36,111 bases of DNA from Candidatus Gastranaerophilales bacterium (GCA_944325665.1 CALVAY010000017.1:1-36111), one strand, 5' to 3'. Positions 7,573 through 16,835 are shown, counted from the first letter of the stretch. Numbers and translations are program-made. The notes: generated from the letters alone by a model not told the origin.

Positions 7573-8781
7573 ATGAGCATAAAAATAGATACGGTTATTA
7601 TTGATTCTGAAGATACAACAAGGGAGCTTATAAAAAACTATTTGTCCAAGGTTGATGATATAAACATTGTCGGCGAATTTTATGATGCTATAAATTCGTA
7701 CGGCGAAATAGTTGAGATGCATCCAAACCTTGTGATTGTTGATATTTCTCAAAGACCTCAGCTTACTTTAGATGTTGTTGTTAAACTTACAAAAAATCTT
7801 AGAAATGTAAAAATAATCGTTTTATCTTACGATATGGACTCTGAGCTTGTAATAAAATCTCTTCGTGCGGGTGCAAGAGAATTTCTTGTAAAACCGCTTA
7901 TAGAAAACGATTTTATTGAATCAATCGAAAAAATAAAAGATTTAATTTTAGGTAACATCAACGACACAACAAAATGTAAGGTTATAACTACTTTTTCAAA
8001 TAAAGGCGGAATCGGAAAAACTTCAATTGCAACAAATTTGGCATTTGAGCTTGCAACGATTACAAATGAAAAAGTTGCTCTTGTTGACCTTAACTTTCAA
8101 ATGGGCGATGTTACAACGTTTTTAGACCTAAATCCCGCATTTGATACCTCATACGTTGTAAATAACTTAGAGAGAATTGACGAAACATTTTTATTGTCAA
8201 CATTAGAAAAGTACAAAAACACATCCTTATACGTTCTTGCCGATCCTCCGGATTTAGAGCAGGCGGAAATAATTACAAGCGAAAACATTACAACTTTAAT
8301 TAACGTTTTAAGAAGTGTCTTTTCATACGTCATAATTGATACTACAAGTTCTTTTGACGGTAAAACAATAACCGCTCTTGATAATTCGGATTTAATTTTA
8401 CTTGTATCAATTCTAAATCTTCCATCTGTCAGAAACTGTCAAAGGTGCTTTGACTTGTTCAAGCGTTTAGGCTACCAAAAAGACAAAATTAAGTTAATTA
8501 TTAACAGGTACATGGAAAATGATGAAATCAAAATTGAGGACGTGGAAGACGTTTTAGGGCATAATGTTTATTATAAAATACCAAATAATTATTTTACAAT
8601 CATAAACGCCATTAACAAGGGTGTTCCCGCAAGCGATATAAATCACCAGTCAAACCTTGCAAAGGCATACAGAGAGCTTGCAGCGCTTTTGTCGGATAAC
8701 TTTACTTATTCTTCTGTTAAGCCTCAAAAGCGTGAGGAAAGTGGTTTTTTGGGATTATTCAAAAAGAAAGAGAGAAAGTAA
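7573..8781 (+). CDS. cpaE: Tad pilus ATPase CpaE/TadZ with N-terminal receiver domain
   Basis: ParA/MinD-type protein that localises the Tad pilus machine. Residues 5-120 form a response-regulator-like receiver fold with a potential phospho-acceptor D57 (NLVIVDISQ) and the conserved Lys in VKP at 107. Residues 137-380 form the P-loop ATPase, with the deviant Walker A KGGIGKT at 144-150 and LVDLNFQMGD as the switch region. The C-terminal tail is Lys-rich (GLFKKKERK), which fits membrane binding. The gene starts two bases after the cpaC stop and ends one base before cpaF. Because D57 and K107 are kept, phosphorylation control is possible, though many TadZ receivers are inactive. Confidence 0.88.
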   Translation: MSIKIDTVIIDSEDTTRELIKNYLSKVDDINIVGEFYDAINSYGEIVEMHPNLVIVDISQRPQLTLDVVVKLTKNLRNVKIIVLSYDMDSELVIKSLRAGAREFLVKPLIENDFIESIEKIKDLILGNINDTTKCKVITTFSNKGGIGKTSIATNLAFELATITNEKVALVDLNFQMGDVTTFLDLNPAFDTSYVVNNLERIDETFLLSTLEKYKNTSLYVLADPPDLEQAEIITSENITTLINVLRSVFSYVIIDTTSSFDGKTITALDNSDLILLVSILNLPSVRNCQRCFDLFKRLGYQKDKIKLIINRYMENDEIKIEDVEDVLGHNVYYKIPNNYFTIINAINKGVPASDINHQSNLAKAYRELAALLSDNFTYSSVKPQKREESGFLGLFKKKERK

Positions 8782-10278
8782 TTGTCATTAAAAGATAGGT
8801 TAAATAACAGTTCAAAAAAAACACTGGATATTCAAGACATACAAAGAAGCGATTTTTTATCCGAATTGCCCTTGAGTGAAGAATTTAGCACGCTAAAGGA
8901 AAAACTTCATGCACTTTTAATCGACAAGGTTAATACCACGGCCAATTGGAGCCAATATGACGATGAAGAGCAAAAAAATCTTATAAAACAATTTATTGAG
9001 TATCAAATCAGCTCAAATTTCAAAACAACTCCTTTAAATAAAATTGAAAAAGACAGATTAATAAGGGAAATCATCCAAGAAGCAAAGGGTTTTGGACCTC
9101 TTGACCCTCTTTTGTCAGACCCCTCGATAAGTGATATTTTGGTTAACGGTGCGAAAAATGTTTATGTTGAAAAAAACGGTAAACTTTATAAAACCTCGGT
9201 AACTTTTAAAGATAATTATCACTTGAAAAATATAATTGAAAGAATTGTTTCTAAAGTCGGCAGAAGAATTGACGAAAAATCTCCGATGGTAGATGCCCGC
9301 TTGCCTGACGGCTCAAGGGTGAACGCGATTATTCCGCCTCTTGCGGTTGACGGGCCTTCGCTTTCAATAAGAAGATTTAGGGCAGACAGCGGTACCATGG
9401 AAGCACTTTTAAAATGGGGTTCAATTTCAACCGAAATGGCGCAAGTGCTTGAGGCTGCCGTTGCTGCAAGGTTGAATATAATAATAAGCGGCGGAACGGG
9501 CGCAGGTAAAACAACTCTTTTAAACAGTTTGTCGGCTAAAATTCCTAACGGTGAGCGCATTATTACAATCGAGGACTCAGCAGAGCTTTCCTTACAACAA
9601 GAGCACATTGTTCGACTTGAAACCCGTCCTTCAAACATTGAGGGCGAAGGTCAGGTTACTGCAAGGGATTTGGTTATAAACAGTTTGCGTATGCGTCCTG
9701 ACAGAATAATTATCGGTGAATGCCGCGGGGCAGAGACACTTGATATGCTTCAGGCAATGAATACGGGTCATGACGGTTCTTTGACCACACTTCACGCTAA
9801 TTCGCCAAGAGATGCCCTCTCAAGGCTTGAAACAATGGTAATGTTCTCAGGTATTGATTTGCCTGAGAGAAACATAAAAAGCCAAATAGCCTCGGCTATT
9901 AACATTATAATTCAAGCTTCAAGGCTTCAAGACGGTTCAAGAAAAGTTACCAAAGTATCCGAAATTGTCGGTATGGAAGGTGATGTTATAACCATGCAGG
10001 ATATTTTTGTGTGGGAGCAAACAGGTGTAAGCGTTAATTCCGTTATGGGTATGCACACCTCAACAGGTATAAGACCCAAGTTTATGGACAAAATTAATGC
10101 AAGGGGCATTGAGATTAATCCGCAAATATTTGATAAACATTACAGACACACATATTTATCAAAAAATTCTCAAGTGCAGCCTCAACACACCCATAGCGAA
10201 CAGGAAGATGCCAGAGCAGAGATTGTGAATAAAAATTCTTCGCTTAATCTTGATTTATTAAAGAGGCTTAAGAGATGA
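8782..10278 (+). CDS. cpaF: Tad pilus assembly ATPase CpaF/TadA
   Basis: Hexameric secretion ATPase that powers assembly of the Flp pilus on the cytoplasmic face. The start is TTG directly after the cpaE stop; translation from it gives 498 residues. The N1 region carries ILVNGAKNVYVEKNGKLYK and RIDEKSPMVDARLPDGSRVNAIIPP. The motor has Walker A GGTGAGKTT, the Asp box IITIEDSAEL, the Walker B region RMRPDRIIIGECRGAE and the His box HDGSLTTLHAN. The last 50 residues are a polar His/Gln-rich tail ending in LLKRLKR that goes beyond the usual domain. It overlaps tadB by four bases, as expected for coupled translation. Confidence 0.94.
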   Translation: MSLKDRLNNSSKKTLDIQDIQRSDFLSELPLSEEFSTLKEKLHALLIDKVNTTANWSQYDDEEQKNLIKQFIEYQISSNFKTTPLNKIEKDRLIREIIQEAKGFGPLDPLLSDPSISDILVNGAKNVYVEKNGKLYKTSVTFKDNYHLKNIIERIVSKVGRRIDEKSPMVDARLPDGSRVNAIIPPLAVDGPSLSIRRFRADSGTMEALLKWGSISTEMAQVLEAAVAARLNIIISGGTGAGKTTLLNSLSAKIPNGERIITIEDSAELSLQQEHIVRLETRPSNIEGEGQVTARDLVINSLRMRPDRIIIGECRGAETLDMLQAMNTGHDGSLTTLHANSPRDALSRLETMVMFSGIDLPERNIKSQIASAINIIIQASRLQDGSRKVTKVSEIVGMEGDVITMQDIFVWEQTGVSVNSVMGMHTSTGIRPKFMDKINARGIEINPQIFDKHYRHTYLSKNSQVQPQHTHSEQEDARAEIVNKNSSLNLDLLKRLKR

Positions 10279-11240
10279 ATACAATTTTTGCTTCTGTTTT
10301 ATTGGGCTTTCTAGGCTTTCTTTTTGTTGCCAATCTTTTTTCGGTTAAATTAACCGGATACTCCGAAGTGCAAAAAAGATTGGAAGAAATTAAAATCAGA
10401 GGCAATAATAAACCGTCGCAAGCATTAAAATCCGATGAATTATCTTTTCTGTACAATAACTTCCGCTATAAATTTTTTGCAAAGTATTTTAATAACTGGA
10501 AAATAACCGAAAAAATTAAAGAGGAAATTTTGTTTTCGGGTGTAGATATGGAAGTTGACGCTTTTGTTATCTTAAGCCTGATGTGCATGGTTCCTCCTTT
10601 GGCAATAATTATTATGACAAGTGCAAAACTATTTCCTTTGGCTATTGTCGGGGGGTTAATTCCTTGGTTTGTATTAAAATTTAAAGCTTCAATGAGACAG
10701 TCCGCCCTTGCAAGACAGCTGCCCGACACGCTTGATTTGCTTTCAAATTCTCTTCGTGCGGGACATTCAATATACAGCGCTTTTGAGGTTATAACAAAAG
10801 AAATGCCAATGCCCGTATCAGGGATTTTTAAAACTGCACTTGATGAGCTGACGGTAGGTTCTGATGCTAAGCTTGCAATTTTATCTCTTTCAAAAACTGT
10901 TCCCAATAATATGGATTTAAAGTTTTTTATAACCGCCGTAATTTTGCAAAGAGAGGTGGGTGGTAATTTAGCTAAGATTTTAGACGGCTTGTCAATTACC
11001 ATCAGGGAAAGATTTAAAATGGCGGGTCAATTAAGGGCACAGACAGCACAGGCAAGGTTTTCAGGCGCAATGTTAATTTGTGTACCGCCTGCAATAGGCG
11101 GAATTTTGTTTGTTTTGTCTCCTGATTACATGAAACCGCTTTTAGACACTCAACAAGGCAATATTGCCCTTTTGTTTTCAATAATTTTGCTACTCTTTGG
11201 CGCATATTTGATTAAAAAAATTATTACGATAGAAATTTAA
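10275..11240 (+). CDS. tadB: Tad pilus inner-membrane platform protein TadB
   Basis: Type II secretion F-domain protein that forms the inner-membrane platform of the pilus together with TadC. One N-terminal membrane segment (residues 4-20) is followed by a pair near 95-140, then the T2SSF domain at about 150-270 (LPDTLDLLSNSLRAGHSIYSAFEVITKEMP, ILQREVGGNLAKILDGLSITIRER), and two C-terminal membrane segments. The motif REVGGNLAKILD is characteristic of TadB. The start overlaps the cpaF stop (ATGA). 321 residues is normal. Confidence 0.9.
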   Translation: MNTIFASVLLGFLGFLFVANLFSVKLTGYSEVQKRLEEIKIRGNNKPSQALKSDELSFLYNNFRYKFFAKYFNNWKITEKIKEEILFSGVDMEVDAFVILSLMCMVPPLAIIIMTSAKLFPLAIVGGLIPWFVLKFKASMRQSALARQLPDTLDLLSNSLRAGHSIYSAFEVITKEMPMPVSGIFKTALDELTVGSDAKLAILSLSKTVPNNMDLKFFITAVILQREVGGNLAKILDGLSITIRERFKMAGQLRAQTAQARFSGAMLICVPPAIGGILFVLSPDYMKPLLDTQQGNIALLFSIILLLFGAYLIKKIITIEI

Positions 11241-11249
11241 GGAGAGAGT

Positions 11250-12140
11250 TTGAAGTTTGAATTTATACCGATTTTAATAGGCTTATGGACTGCTTACTTT
11301 CTCTATACATTGTTTAGTGATGAAAGCGATGACTTTTTGCGCTCTCGCTTAAAAAAAGCGGCAGGAGGGGGCAAAAAAAATGTAACTTACAAGTTTTTAC
11401 TTGATTTGGTTAAACCTCTTTCTTCAAAAAATCTTACAAATAAAGAATCAAAGAGCAAGATACATAAGCTTTTGCAAACTTTAGGCGTATCTTCAAGCGA
11501 CGAAGATATTTTGGAATTTGAAAACAAAAGACTGTTTTCACTTTTGGTTGCGGTTGTTTTATGCTCTTTTCTTTTAATTTTTTCTTTTAACAATATGAGC
11601 GTTTCAATTGCGATTTTAATTTGTTATCTTGTTTATAAATATCCCGAATTTAAAATTCAGAGCCTGATTAAACAAAAGCAAAAAGAATTTTTAAGATTTT
11701 TTCCTGATGCGGTTGATTTATTATCAGTTTGCGTTGAAGCGGGTCTTGGTATAGATAGCGCAATAGAGCGTGTGGCTCAAGAGTTTAGCGGCTTGTCAAA
11801 GGCTGTAAGCGGTGAGTTTTCAAGGCTTTCAAAAGATGTTATGTCAGGTTTGCCAAGGGAAGAGGCGCTTAAGAACATGACAAAAAGAGTAAATACTCAA
11901 GATTTGCAGTCCTTTAGCGCTATGTTAATTCAATCGGATAAAATGGGTACAAGTGTAGTTCAATCTTTAAGGGTTTATTGTGATACTTTAAGAACGCGCA
12001 AAAAACAAAGAATTGAAGAGCTTGTACAGGGTGCAAGTGCAAAAATGACAGTACCTATGATATTATTTTTATTACCGGCACTGTTTATTGTAATCTTGTA
12101 TCCGGCTATAATTAAAATTATGGAGAACATGGCAGGTTAG
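11250..12140 (+). CDS. tadC: Tad pilus inner-membrane platform protein TadC
   Basis: Second F-domain platform protein. The TTG start at 11250 is preceded by AGGAGAG, nine bases after the tadB stop. Membrane segments occur at about residues 5-20 and 90-130, then the T2SSF domain (FFPDAVDLLSVCVEAGLGIDSAIERVAQEF, LSKDVMSGLPREEALKNM, SFSAMLIQSDKMGTSVVQSLRVY), and a last membrane helix (VPMILFLLPALFIVILYP). The Q-S-D-K-x-G-T-S motif is typical of TadC. It is the last pilus gene; ribD follows after one base, so no promoter lies between pilus and metabolic genes. Confidence 0.9.
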   Translation: MKFEFIPILIGLWTAYFLYTLFSDESDDFLRSRLKKAAGGGKKNVTYKFLLDLVKPLSSKNLTNKESKSKIHKLLQTLGVSSSDEDILEFENKRLFSLLVAVVLCSFLLIFSFNNMSVSIAILICYLVYKYPEFKIQSLIKQKQKEFLRFFPDAVDLLSVCVEAGLGIDSAIERVAQEFSGLSKAVSGEFSRLSKDVMSGLPREEALKNMTKRVNTQDLQSFSAMLIQSDKMGTSVVQSLRVYCDTLRTRKKQRIEELVQGASAKMTVPMILFLLPALFIVILYPAIIKIMENMAG

Positions 12141-12141
12141 T

Positions 12142-13206
12142 ATGATGAAAAAATACGAAGAGTTAATGGATTTATGTATTAAAAATGCTGCAAAATACAG
12201 GTTTGACGTTGCCCCAAACCCCATGGTGGCGGCAATAGTTTACGATGAAAATCAAGACAAAATAATTTCTATGGGTGTTCATAAAAAATACGGAGAAAAC
12301 CACGCCGAAAGAAATGCTATTTTAGAAGCCCAAGATTGTGATTTTTCAGATAAAACATTAATTGTAAACCTTGAGCCTTGTTCTCATCACGGAAATACAC
12401 CGCCTTGTGCAGATTTAATCATAGAAAAAGGTTTTAAAAAAGTCGTTATAGGTATGTTTGACCCTAATCCAAAAGTATCCGGCAGCGGTATTATGAAGCT
12501 TAAAAATGCGGGTATTGAAGTTGTTACAGGGGTTTTAGAGGACGAGTGCAAAGAATTAAACAAAGTTTTTACAAAAAATATTACAAAAAATATGCCCTAC
12601 GTTCTGATTAAAATTGCAACGACTTTTGATTCAAAAATTGCAACGGCAGGCGGTGAATCCAAGTGGATTACTGGTGAAACATCAAGAGAATATGTGCAAT
12701 GCCTAAGAGCTCAACATTTTGCAATTTTAAGCGGAAGCGGCACAATTCTTGCGGATAATCCGGCTCTAACTTGCAGACTTAAGGGCGAGAGGACGCCGGA
12801 TAGGATAATAATAGACAGGAACGGTAAAATTCCTTTTGATTATCAAGTGTTTAAAGAGGACGGGGCAAGAGTTTTTCTTGCAACAAATAATTTAAACCGA
12901 GATTTCCCTCCAAATGTTATTCCTGTTGAGTTTGCAAATTTTAGAGATTTATTTGCCAAATTGTACAACAAGGGAGTGTATTCAATTTTGGTTGAAACGG
13001 GTCAGACAAGCTTGAGTGTTTTAATTAAGCAAGAGATGGCCGATGAAATTTATAAATTTGTTTCACCAAAGATTTTTGGCGAAGGAATGAGCTATCTTCG
13101 CAATTTGTACGTGTTTAAGATTGATGAAGCTTACAAATTGAAATTTGAGCATGTTCAAAAAGTTGCAGAGGATATTTTAATTACCGCAAAATTTTTGTAT
13201 GATTAA
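12142..13206 (+). CDS. ribD: Bifunctional riboflavin biosynthesis deaminase/reductase
   Basis: Catalyses the deaminase and reductase steps after GTP cyclohydrolase II in riboflavin synthesis. The N-terminal zinc deaminase domain (about 1-145) has HAERNAI and PCSHHGNTPPCAD, giving the catalytic Glu and the His/Cys/Cys zinc ligands. The C-terminal reductase domain (about 150-350) has LIKIATTFDSKIATAGGESKWITG, GSGTILADNPALTCR and SILVETGQTSL. The length, 354 residues, is typical of RibD. No other rib gene is in the window. It is probably carried on the pilus transcript, one base after tadC. Confidence 0.93.
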   Translation: MMKKYEELMDLCIKNAAKYRFDVAPNPMVAAIVYDENQDKIISMGVHKKYGENHAERNAILEAQDCDFSDKTLIVNLEPCSHHGNTPPCADLIIEKGFKKVVIGMFDPNPKVSGSGIMKLKNAGIEVVTGVLEDECKELNKVFTKNITKNMPYVLIKIATTFDSKIATAGGESKWITGETSREYVQCLRAQHFAILSGSGTILADNPALTCRLKGERTPDRIIIDRNGKIPFDYQVFKEDGARVFLATNNLNRDFPPNVIPVEFANFRDLFAKLYNKGVYSILVETGQTSLSVLIKQEMADEIYKFVSPKIFGEGMSYLRNLYVFKIDEAYKLKFEHVQKVAEDILITAKFLYD

Positions 13207-13222
13207 TAAAAAGGAGTAAATT

Positions 13223-13660
13223 TTGAAAATTCTTGTCATAAATGGCCCAAATCTTAATATGCTTGGCTCAAGAGAGCCTGAAATATACGGCTCAAGCACT
13301 CTTTTAGATATTGAAAACGAGCTTTCGGAATTTGCGTCAAAATTGGATAATAAAATTGAGTTGGAATTTTTTCAATCTAATACTGAAGGTGAAATTGTTG
13401 ATAAAATTCAAAAAGCAATGGGGCAAATTGACGGTATAATCATTAATCCGGCTGCTTATACCCATACAAGCGTTGCAATTTCTGATGCCATAGCTTGTGT
13501 AAATATAAAAACCGTTGAGGTTCATTTAAGCAATATTTACTCAAGAGAAGGCTTTAGGCACAATTCCTTTATTGCGCCAAAGTGCGTGGGTCAAGTTGCA
13601 GGCTTTGGCAAAGACAGCTATAAAATGGCACTTTTAGGCTTATATAATTCTCTAAAATAA
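13223..13660 (+). CDS. aroQ: Type II 3-dehydroquinate dehydratase
   Basis: Third step of the shikimate pathway (3-dehydroquinate to 3-dehydroshikimate). Start is a TTG with AAAAAGGAG upstream, 16 bases after ribD. Family signatures are complete: [17 protein letters not shown] (catalytic Tyr), [45 protein letters not shown] (catalytic His) and VGQVAGFG. The length of 145 residues is standard for the dodecameric type II enzyme. Confidence 0.95.
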   Translation: MKILVINGPNLNMLGSREPEIYGSSTLLDIENELSEFASKLDNKIELEFFQSNTEGEIVDKIQKAMGQIDGIIINPAAYTHTSVAISDAIACVNIKTVEVHLSNIYSREGFRHNSFIAPKCVGQVAGFGKDSYKMALLGLYNSLK

Positions 13661-13662
13661 AA

Positions 13663-14559
13663 ATGCAAAACAAAGAGTTACAATTTATTCAAATAATTAA
13701 AAATTCGCTTTCCGATAGCTCCTATCTGGGCGATGATTGCGCTTATCTTAGGGACTTTAACCTTACAATAAGCAAAGATTTATTAATTGAAGATGTCCAT
13801 TTTTCACTTTGTACAACGGATGTAAAAACTCTTGCAAGAAAAGCCCTAAAGGTTAATATAAGTGATATTTTAGCCTCGGGCGCAAAACCTCTTTACGCTC
13901 TTGTCGGTTTAAGCGGAAAGCTTGATAGGGACTTTGTTTCCAAGTTTTATTCCTCTTTAGATGAGTGTGCAAGAGAATTTGAACTTAAAATTATCGGCGG
14001 AGATTTAACTGCGGGGGACAAGCTTGCAATTTCCATAACGGTTTTGGGGGATACCAGAGGCAGAAATATTTCTTCAAGAAAAAACGCAAAAGAAGGTTAT
14101 ATTTTGGCTCTTTGCGGAGAATTTGGCAGCTCATCCAAGGGGTTAGAGGAGCTTTTTAAAGATAAAAATTCAACGGATTATTTTGCACAAGTCCACAAAG
14201 ACCCTAAATTGCACCTGAAATGTGCCCTTGAAATATCAAAAAAAGCGCAATTTCCTTACGCTATGATGGACTCTTCAGACGGGTTAATTAACGCACTTGA
14301 ATGGATTAGTATTTCCTCAGGTGTTGGTTTTAGTCTTGAATATGATAAAATTCCTAAAAAACAAGGAGTTGAGCGGGAAAAAGTGCTCTTTGGCGGGGAA
14401 GATTATTCTCTTGTCTGTGTTTTAGATGAAAGAGATTTTGAAAAAATAAGCTGTGAGGATTTAATTCCGGTTGGCAGGGCAACAATTCAAAAGGACATAC
14501 TGATTGACGGCAAAAACGTCAAGGAAGAAAAAAGAGAGGAATTTTTGCATTTTGATTAG
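13663..14559 (+). CDS. thiL: Thiamine-monophosphate kinase
   Basis: Phosphorylates thiamine monophosphate to thiamine diphosphate. AIR-synthase-like fold: LGDDCAYLRDFNLTISKDLLIEDVHFS at the N-terminus gives the metal-binding Asp residues, then KALKVNISDILASGAKPLYALVGL, GGDLTAGDKLAISITVLGDTRG, AMMDSSDGL and FGGEDYSLVCV. 298 residues, slightly short of E. coli ThiL (325). It starts two bases after aroQ and its last codons overlap the ispD start. Confidence 0.9.
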   Translation: MQNKELQFIQIIKNSLSDSSYLGDDCAYLRDFNLTISKDLLIEDVHFSLCTTDVKTLARKALKVNISDILASGAKPLYALVGLSGKLDRDFVSKFYSSLDECAREFELKIIGGDLTAGDKLAISITVLGDTRGRNISSRKNAKEGYILALCGEFGSSSKGLEELFKDKNSTDYFAQVHKDPKLHLKCALEISKKAQFPYAMMDSSDGLINALEWISISSGVGFSLEYDKIPKKQGVEREKVLFGGEDYSLVCVLDERDFEKISCEDLIPVGRATIQKDILIDGKNVKEEKREEFLHFD

Positions 14560-15178
14560 TACAATTATAACCGCAGGCGGTGTTTCAAGGCGTTTTGGCT
14601 CAAATAAACTTCTGGAGTTAATGGATGATAAAACGGTAATTGAGCACACTATTTTAAAATTTTTAAAATATTCGGATGAAATTGTTATCCCTTGTGCCGA
14701 TGAAACAAAAGAAATTATTTTAAACTCAAAGGCTTTTAATAAAGAGAAAATTAAATTTGTCCCTTTTGGTCAGACGCGTCAAAAGAGTGTTTATAACGGG
14801 CTTTTAGGGTGTACGTATAAAGATTTTGTTCTAATTCACGACGGGGCGAGACCTTTTATTGAAGAGGAAACAATTAAAGAGGCAATTGAGCTTGTAAAAG
14901 TCAAAAAAGCCGTCTGTGTTGGCTCTTGGGCTGTTGATACAATTAAAATGACTGACAAAGAGGGCAAAATAGTTAACACGCTTGACAGAAATTTTATCTT
15001 TCAGGCGCAAACTCCTCAGGCGTTTGAATATGAGCTAATTTTGTCTGCTCACAAAAAGTTTTGCGATAAAGACAACTTTACCGATGATTCAAGCATGGTT
15101 GAAGCCTTGGGGTGCGATGTTTTTGCACTTGCTTCTTTGGGTGTGAACAGAAAAATTACAACACGGGCTGATCTATAA
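14552..15178 (+). CDS. ispD: 2-C-methyl-D-erythritol 4-phosphate cytidylyltransferase
   Basis: Makes CDP-methylerythritol in the MEP isoprenoid pathway, which supplies the precursors used by UppS encoded nearby. The start is chosen as TTG at 14552: it gives MISTIITAGGVSRRFGSNK, so the nucleotide-binding loop sits at the N-terminus as in the family, and AGAGAGGAA lies upstream. The first ATG in frame (14504) would add 16 basic residues inside thiL and is less likely. Other motifs: GQTRQKSVYNGL, LIHDGARPFI, QAQTPQAFEY and TDDSSMVEALG. 208 residues. The 3' end overlaps the convergent TPR gene by 23 bases. Confidence 0.88.
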   Translation: MISTIITAGGVSRRFGSNKLLELMDDKTVIEHTILKFLKYSDEIVIPCADETKEIILNSKAFNKEKIKFVPFGQTRQKSVYNGLLGCTYKDFVLIHDGARPFIEEETIKEAIELVKVKKAVCVGSWAVDTIKMTDKEGKIVNTLDRNFIFQAQTPQAFEYELILSAHKKFCDKDNFTDDSSMVEALGCDVFALASLGVNRKITTRADL

Positions 15179-16835
15179 GATTTGGTGAAATTTCCCTCTG
15201 CTCAAGACTTTTATATTCAGACGGAATAAGCTCCAAAAGCTTTTTGCTTGCTTCTTCAAAGTCAGGATTTAAACTTAAACAGTTTTTAAGGTTTACAACC
15301 GCTCTTTCTTTTTTACCTGTTTTAATGTCGTAGAGAGCATTTAAGTAAAAGTAAGTATAGTTTGTCCTGTTTGAAAATGAAATCATATACAAGAAATTTT
15401 TTGCAACATCAAGGTGCTTGTTGTCCAATTCGTAGTTAAGGAAAGCTACCCAGCCGTTTTCATAAAGCGGATTAATTGAAGTTGCTTTTTTAATGTACTC
15501 GCCCCTGAGGTTTTGGTTGCCCCTTGCAATTGTAGCTGCAATGCTTTGATAAGACATATAAGGAGTCGGGTTCATTTTGGCAAGCTTTTTTTCAAGATTT
15601 TTTAAATCCTTTGAATATTTAGGATTGTTTTTGTAGATCAAAGCCAACTTTAGAGCACTTGTTTGGTCATTTGGGTCTTTAGACAGTGCTTTTTTGTAAT
15701 ATTGCGCTGCCTGCTCAAGGTTGTATTCCAAAAATTTACAATCTCCAAGCCCGCTTAGGGTAAGTGGGTAATTTTTGTTTATTTCATAACTTTTAAGGTA
15801 ATTTTTCTTTGCTTCTTCGGTGTTGCCGCTTATAAACTGACCCAAAGCCATTAAAGTCAGGGCTTTGTAGTTATTTTTATCAAAATTTACGATATTTTTG
15901 CAGTCTTTAATTGCTTTTTGATAATTGCCTTCAAGGAAGGTTTTATAAGCCAGATAATATTTTTTCTCGCTGTCGTCTTTGGTTAAATTGGCAAGAATAT
16001 TTTGCTTTTGCACCATAAAGTTATTTTTAAAAATGTAGTTATTTTCAATTAGATTTTCATTTAACTCAATTAACTTAAGTGCGTCTTTATATTTTTTGTA
16101 ATTTGTTAAAATATTCACTTCAAAGTTAATATAGGCAACGTTTTTGGGGTTCATCTGTCTTGCTTTGTTTACAAAAATCAGTGCTTGCTGATACTGTCCC
16201 GTTTCTTTCATTGCCTGAGCAAGAATATAGTTAGCATAGTCAGACTTTGACATAATTTCGGTATTTTTGTTCAATTCAAAAGCAATCTCTTGAGCCGAAT
16301 TGTCAAAATGTATTGAAGAGTAAGCTTTTGCAAGATAAATTTCCTCGTTTTTATCAGGCGTGTAAAGAGGAAGATAAGAGTTTTTAAGGTTTTCAACCAA
16401 GTCTTTAAGAAAACTTTTGTGTTTAATTTTCTCTAAACTCTTGTTACCGACCGAAAACAGCCCTATCTCGTACATACTTTTGGCAAAAACCAAAAGAGCA
16501 TAATCGCTGTTTATAACTTCAAGCAAATTTTCAAAATCACTGTACGCTACAACTACGTTACCCTGATTAAATTTCTTTGTTGCCTCGACAAAAGCAAGTC
16601 TTTGTCTTTCGTTTTCTTCTAAATTTTCAAGATTGGCATTTTGACCGAAATTTAAGAAAGTGTCCATAATGGTTGTGAGACTAAAAGTCCCGTCATTTGC
16701 TTCCTTTTTTGGCATGATGTTTGTTATTGGGACATTTGAGCTTTGAAATTCCAGCAAATTGTCTTCTGCTGCAAAAATCGGGGCAATATTGCAGCACATA
16801 AAAAAGCATAGAACTGTTAAACTTATATGTTTCAT
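15156..16835 (-). CDS. Exported TPR-repeat protein (559 aa)
   Basis: Unidentified exported protein. The start at 16835 gives MKHISLTVLCFFMCCNIAPIFAAED, a good signal peptide with possible cleavage at IFA-AE; an ATG-less extension further upstream would bury it and overlap the previous gene. The body from about residue 75 to the end is TPR-like: units such as NYILAQAMKETGQYQQALIFVNKARQMNP, ALTLMALGQFISGNTEEAKKNYLKSYEIN and LGDCKFLEYNLEQAAQYYKKALSKDP are recognisable. It follows the HD-GYP gene by ten bases, so the two are co-transcribed. Likely a periplasmic or outer-membrane-facing scaffold; no partner can be named. Confidence 0.78.
   Translation of the reverse strand: MKHISLTVLCFFMCCNIAPIFAAEDNLLEFQSSNVPITNIMPKKEANDGTFSLTTIMDTFLNFGQNANLENLEENERQRLAFVEATKKFNQGNVVVAYSDFENLLEVINSDYALLVFAKSMYEIGLFSVGNKSLEKIKHKSFLKDLVENLKNSYLPLYTPDKNEEIYLAKAYSSIHFDNSAQEIAFELNKNTEIMSKSDYANYILAQAMKETGQYQQALIFVNKARQMNPKNVAYINFEVNILTNYKKYKDALKLIELNENLIENNYIFKNNFMVQKQNILANLTKDDSEKKYYLAYKTFLEGNYQKAIKDCKNIVNFDKNNYKALTLMALGQFISGNTEEAKKNYLKSYEINKNYPLTLSGLGDCKFLEYNLEQAAQYYKKALSKDPNDQTSALKLALIYKNNPKYSKDLKNLEKKLAKMNPTPYMSYQSIAATIARGNQNLRGEYIKKATSINPLYENGWVAFLNYELDNKHLDVAKNFLYMISFSNRTNYTYFYLNALYDIKTGKKERAVVNLKNCLSLNPDFEEASKKLLELIPSEYKSLEQREISPNLIDQPVL

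Noticed and set aside
10466-11002. 178-codon open frame on the minus strand inside tadB
   Set aside because: Antisense to a clear TadB with no recognisable domain or start signal.
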